Below, in pieces: positions 43,741-44,530 of a DNA stretch of 44,530 bases; positions within the stretch are counted from its first letter, which is position 1, and the number at the start of each line of letters is the position of its first letter. The stretch lies in assembly GCA_017408405.1 (NCBI GenBank), contig JAFQUP010000010.1:1-44530 (forward strand), given 5' to 3'. Origin of the DNA: Thermoguttaceae bacterium (GTDB lineage: Bacteria > Planctomycetota > Planctomycetia > Pirellulales > Thermoguttaceae). A program made the position numbers and the translations under genes. Below the pieces are notes generated by a model. The model worked only from the letters and a program-made list of their open reading frames with translations. It did not search any database and had not been told where the DNA came from.

Positions 43741-44090
43741 ATGTCGCGAAAGCTGATCCCGTGTAGATCTTCCGGAGAGTGCGTACCAGCCCAGACCGTG
43801 AGCCCTGCCACTGAAAACATAGGGGAAACTTCCTGCGGATCTTTCCAAAAAGGTTACCGAAACCGCCCTCTGAAACCGGATCAAAAATCGTGTAACCTCC
43901 GTAAATCACGAGTCCGCAGCCGTGTCGAACACGTGTTCGGCCTCATGAGCAAACTGGCACATGAGAGCCGAAATTTTTCACGAAAGGTCTCCGCCGAGCG
44001 AAAGTCAAAATCAGCCTAAAAAAATTGACGTGCAACCTGTGCCGCTTCGCGACACTTCGGCAAACCGCGGGGAATGTGTGTACCAATTAG
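43741..44090 (+). pseudogene. IS5-family transposase remnant
   Basis: ATG at 43741 after GAGGTACAAA. The recognisable part begins near 43900: KSRVRSRVEHVFGLMSK, the conserved C-terminal block of IS5-group DDE transposases around the catalytic Glu. One frameshift near 43965 ends the first frame at 44019. The other frame continues as LRRAKVKISLKKLTCNLCRF to TAG at 44088-44090, matching the usual 'RAKVKIGL.NL.YNLCR' end. The N-terminal catalytic Asp regions are absent. It cannot transpose on its own. Confidence 0.8.
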
Positions 44091-44284
44091 ACAAAACGCG
44101 GCAAAATTCGAGCACATCATAAAATTACGAAACGCGATGATTCAAATTCCTGAATTTATCCTGAAATCCGGATTTTGTATCATCACATTGTGAAATTTTA
44201 GGTTTTTCGAGGTTGCCAAAAAAAACTTCAGATCCGATTTGATTCCGAATCTGAAGTCTGAAATTAACGTAAATTTTAATGAGA

Positions 44285-44530
44285 TTACCTTTTCCGGCGC
44301 AGGAGACCGATGCCGGCCATCGCACTCAGGAGAAGCACCCAGGTCGACGGTTCCGGGACGGAATTGGAGTTACCGAACGAAACGAGCAGGTTCCCATTTT
44401 CAAGGAACGCGCCGGCAAAAACGATGTCCTGTCCAAGAGCGTCGAAACTCACGTTCAGCGTATCGAATCCCGTGATCCCGTTTTTCGTCTCGATAAGTGT
44501 GAATGTCGGCACCGAGTACAGGAGGTCCAA
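44285..44530 (-). CDS. PEP-CTERM protein, C-terminal part (runs off right edge)
   Basis: The visible 81 codons end with VPEPSTWVLLLSAMAGIGLL and RRKR, a canonical PEP-CTERM sorting signal: the VPEP motif, a hydrophobic helix and a basic end. Exosortase would cleave it at the outer side of the membrane, and the mature protein usually goes to the envelope or extracellular matrix. The upstream part is a beta-rich segment (SFDALGQDIVFAGAFLENGN). The frame continues beyond base 44530, so the true start is not in the window. It is GC-rich and lies beyond the IS. Confidence 0.85.
   Translation of the reverse strand: MDLLYSVPTFTLIETKNGITGFDTLNVSFDALGQDIVFAGAFLENGNLLVSFGNSNSVPEPSTWVLLLSAMAGIGLLRRKR

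Larger units (their letters stand above)
43533..44217. mobile_element. Decayed IS5-like insertion sequence (685 bp)
   Basis: Bounded by perfect 17-bp terminal inverted repeats, GGCAACCTCGAAAAACC (43533-43549) and GGTTTTTCGAGGTTGCC (44201-44217). It contains a C-terminal transposase remnant. It is shorter than a full IS5-family element (about 0.8-1.3 kb), so internal parts are lost. No target-site duplication is evident: the flanks are CTTAA on the left and AAAAA on the right. The left 143 bases recur at 4479-4621 in the inverse orientation. Confidence 0.85.

Noticed and set aside
43568..43909. 113-codon minus-strand frame within the IS
   Set aside because: No ribosome binding site or family; it crosses the IS left end and its promoter. 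The transposase motifs are on the plus strand.

Overview
The window looks like chromosomal DNA of a Planctomycetota (or other PVC-group) bacterium, probably host- or gut-associated. The evidence is a PEP-CTERM exosortase signal on the right-edge protein, a T2SS-type pseudopilin, planctomycete-style sugar-phosphate-isomerase TIM barrels, several signal-peptide-bearing glycosidases, and regular AGGAG-type ribosome binding sites. This is inference: there is no rRNA or single-copy phylogenetic marker beyond priA. No tRNA, rRNA or CRISPR array was seen.

Region 1 (1-5160) is an accessory, prophage-like and decaying island. It holds the start of a tape-measure-like protein, an HK97 gp10-like protein, and three tail-to-tail pairs of a plus-strand small membrane protein and a minus-strand phage-like or proline-rich protein. 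Two of these pairs are duplicates that share a nearly identical leader but have diverged bodies. Also present are a stub of a GYF_2 domain, frameshifted or truncated gene pieces, and one end of an IS5-like element.

Region 2 (5197-13957) holds a GH110 alpha-1,3-galactosidase, a GspJ-like pseudopilin, a thioredoxin-fold protein without the catalytic cysteines, a TIM-barrel isomerase/epimerase and an alpha/beta hydrolase with a cysteine nucleophile. Region 3 (14068-29789) is mostly housekeeping: a second TIM-barrel enzyme, an RluB/RsuA pseudouridine synthase with long tails, an SDR, a PDZ protein, an SbcD/SbcC-like (YhaO/YhaN-like) pair with a decayed nuclease site, a membrane-anchored WD40 propeller, and PriA.

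Region 4 (29958-43483) is a glycan-degradation region: GH2 beta-galactosidase, an Fe-S aldo/keto reductase, a GHL10 protein, a tandem SGNH hydrolase, a GH109 NAD-dependent glycosidase and a GH106-like enzyme. With GH110, the set could remove blood-group-B alpha-Gal (GH110), blood-group-A alpha-GalNAc (GH109) and the exposed beta-galactose (GH2), which suggests use of mucin-type host glycans. The region ends with a decayed IS5-like element (43533-44217). Its left end carries an outward consensus promoter pointing at the GH106-like gene. A second copy of that same end lies inverted at 4479-4621. A PEP-CTERM protein runs off the right edge.

The most novel material is the convergent cassette array in region 1 and the IS-borne promoter.
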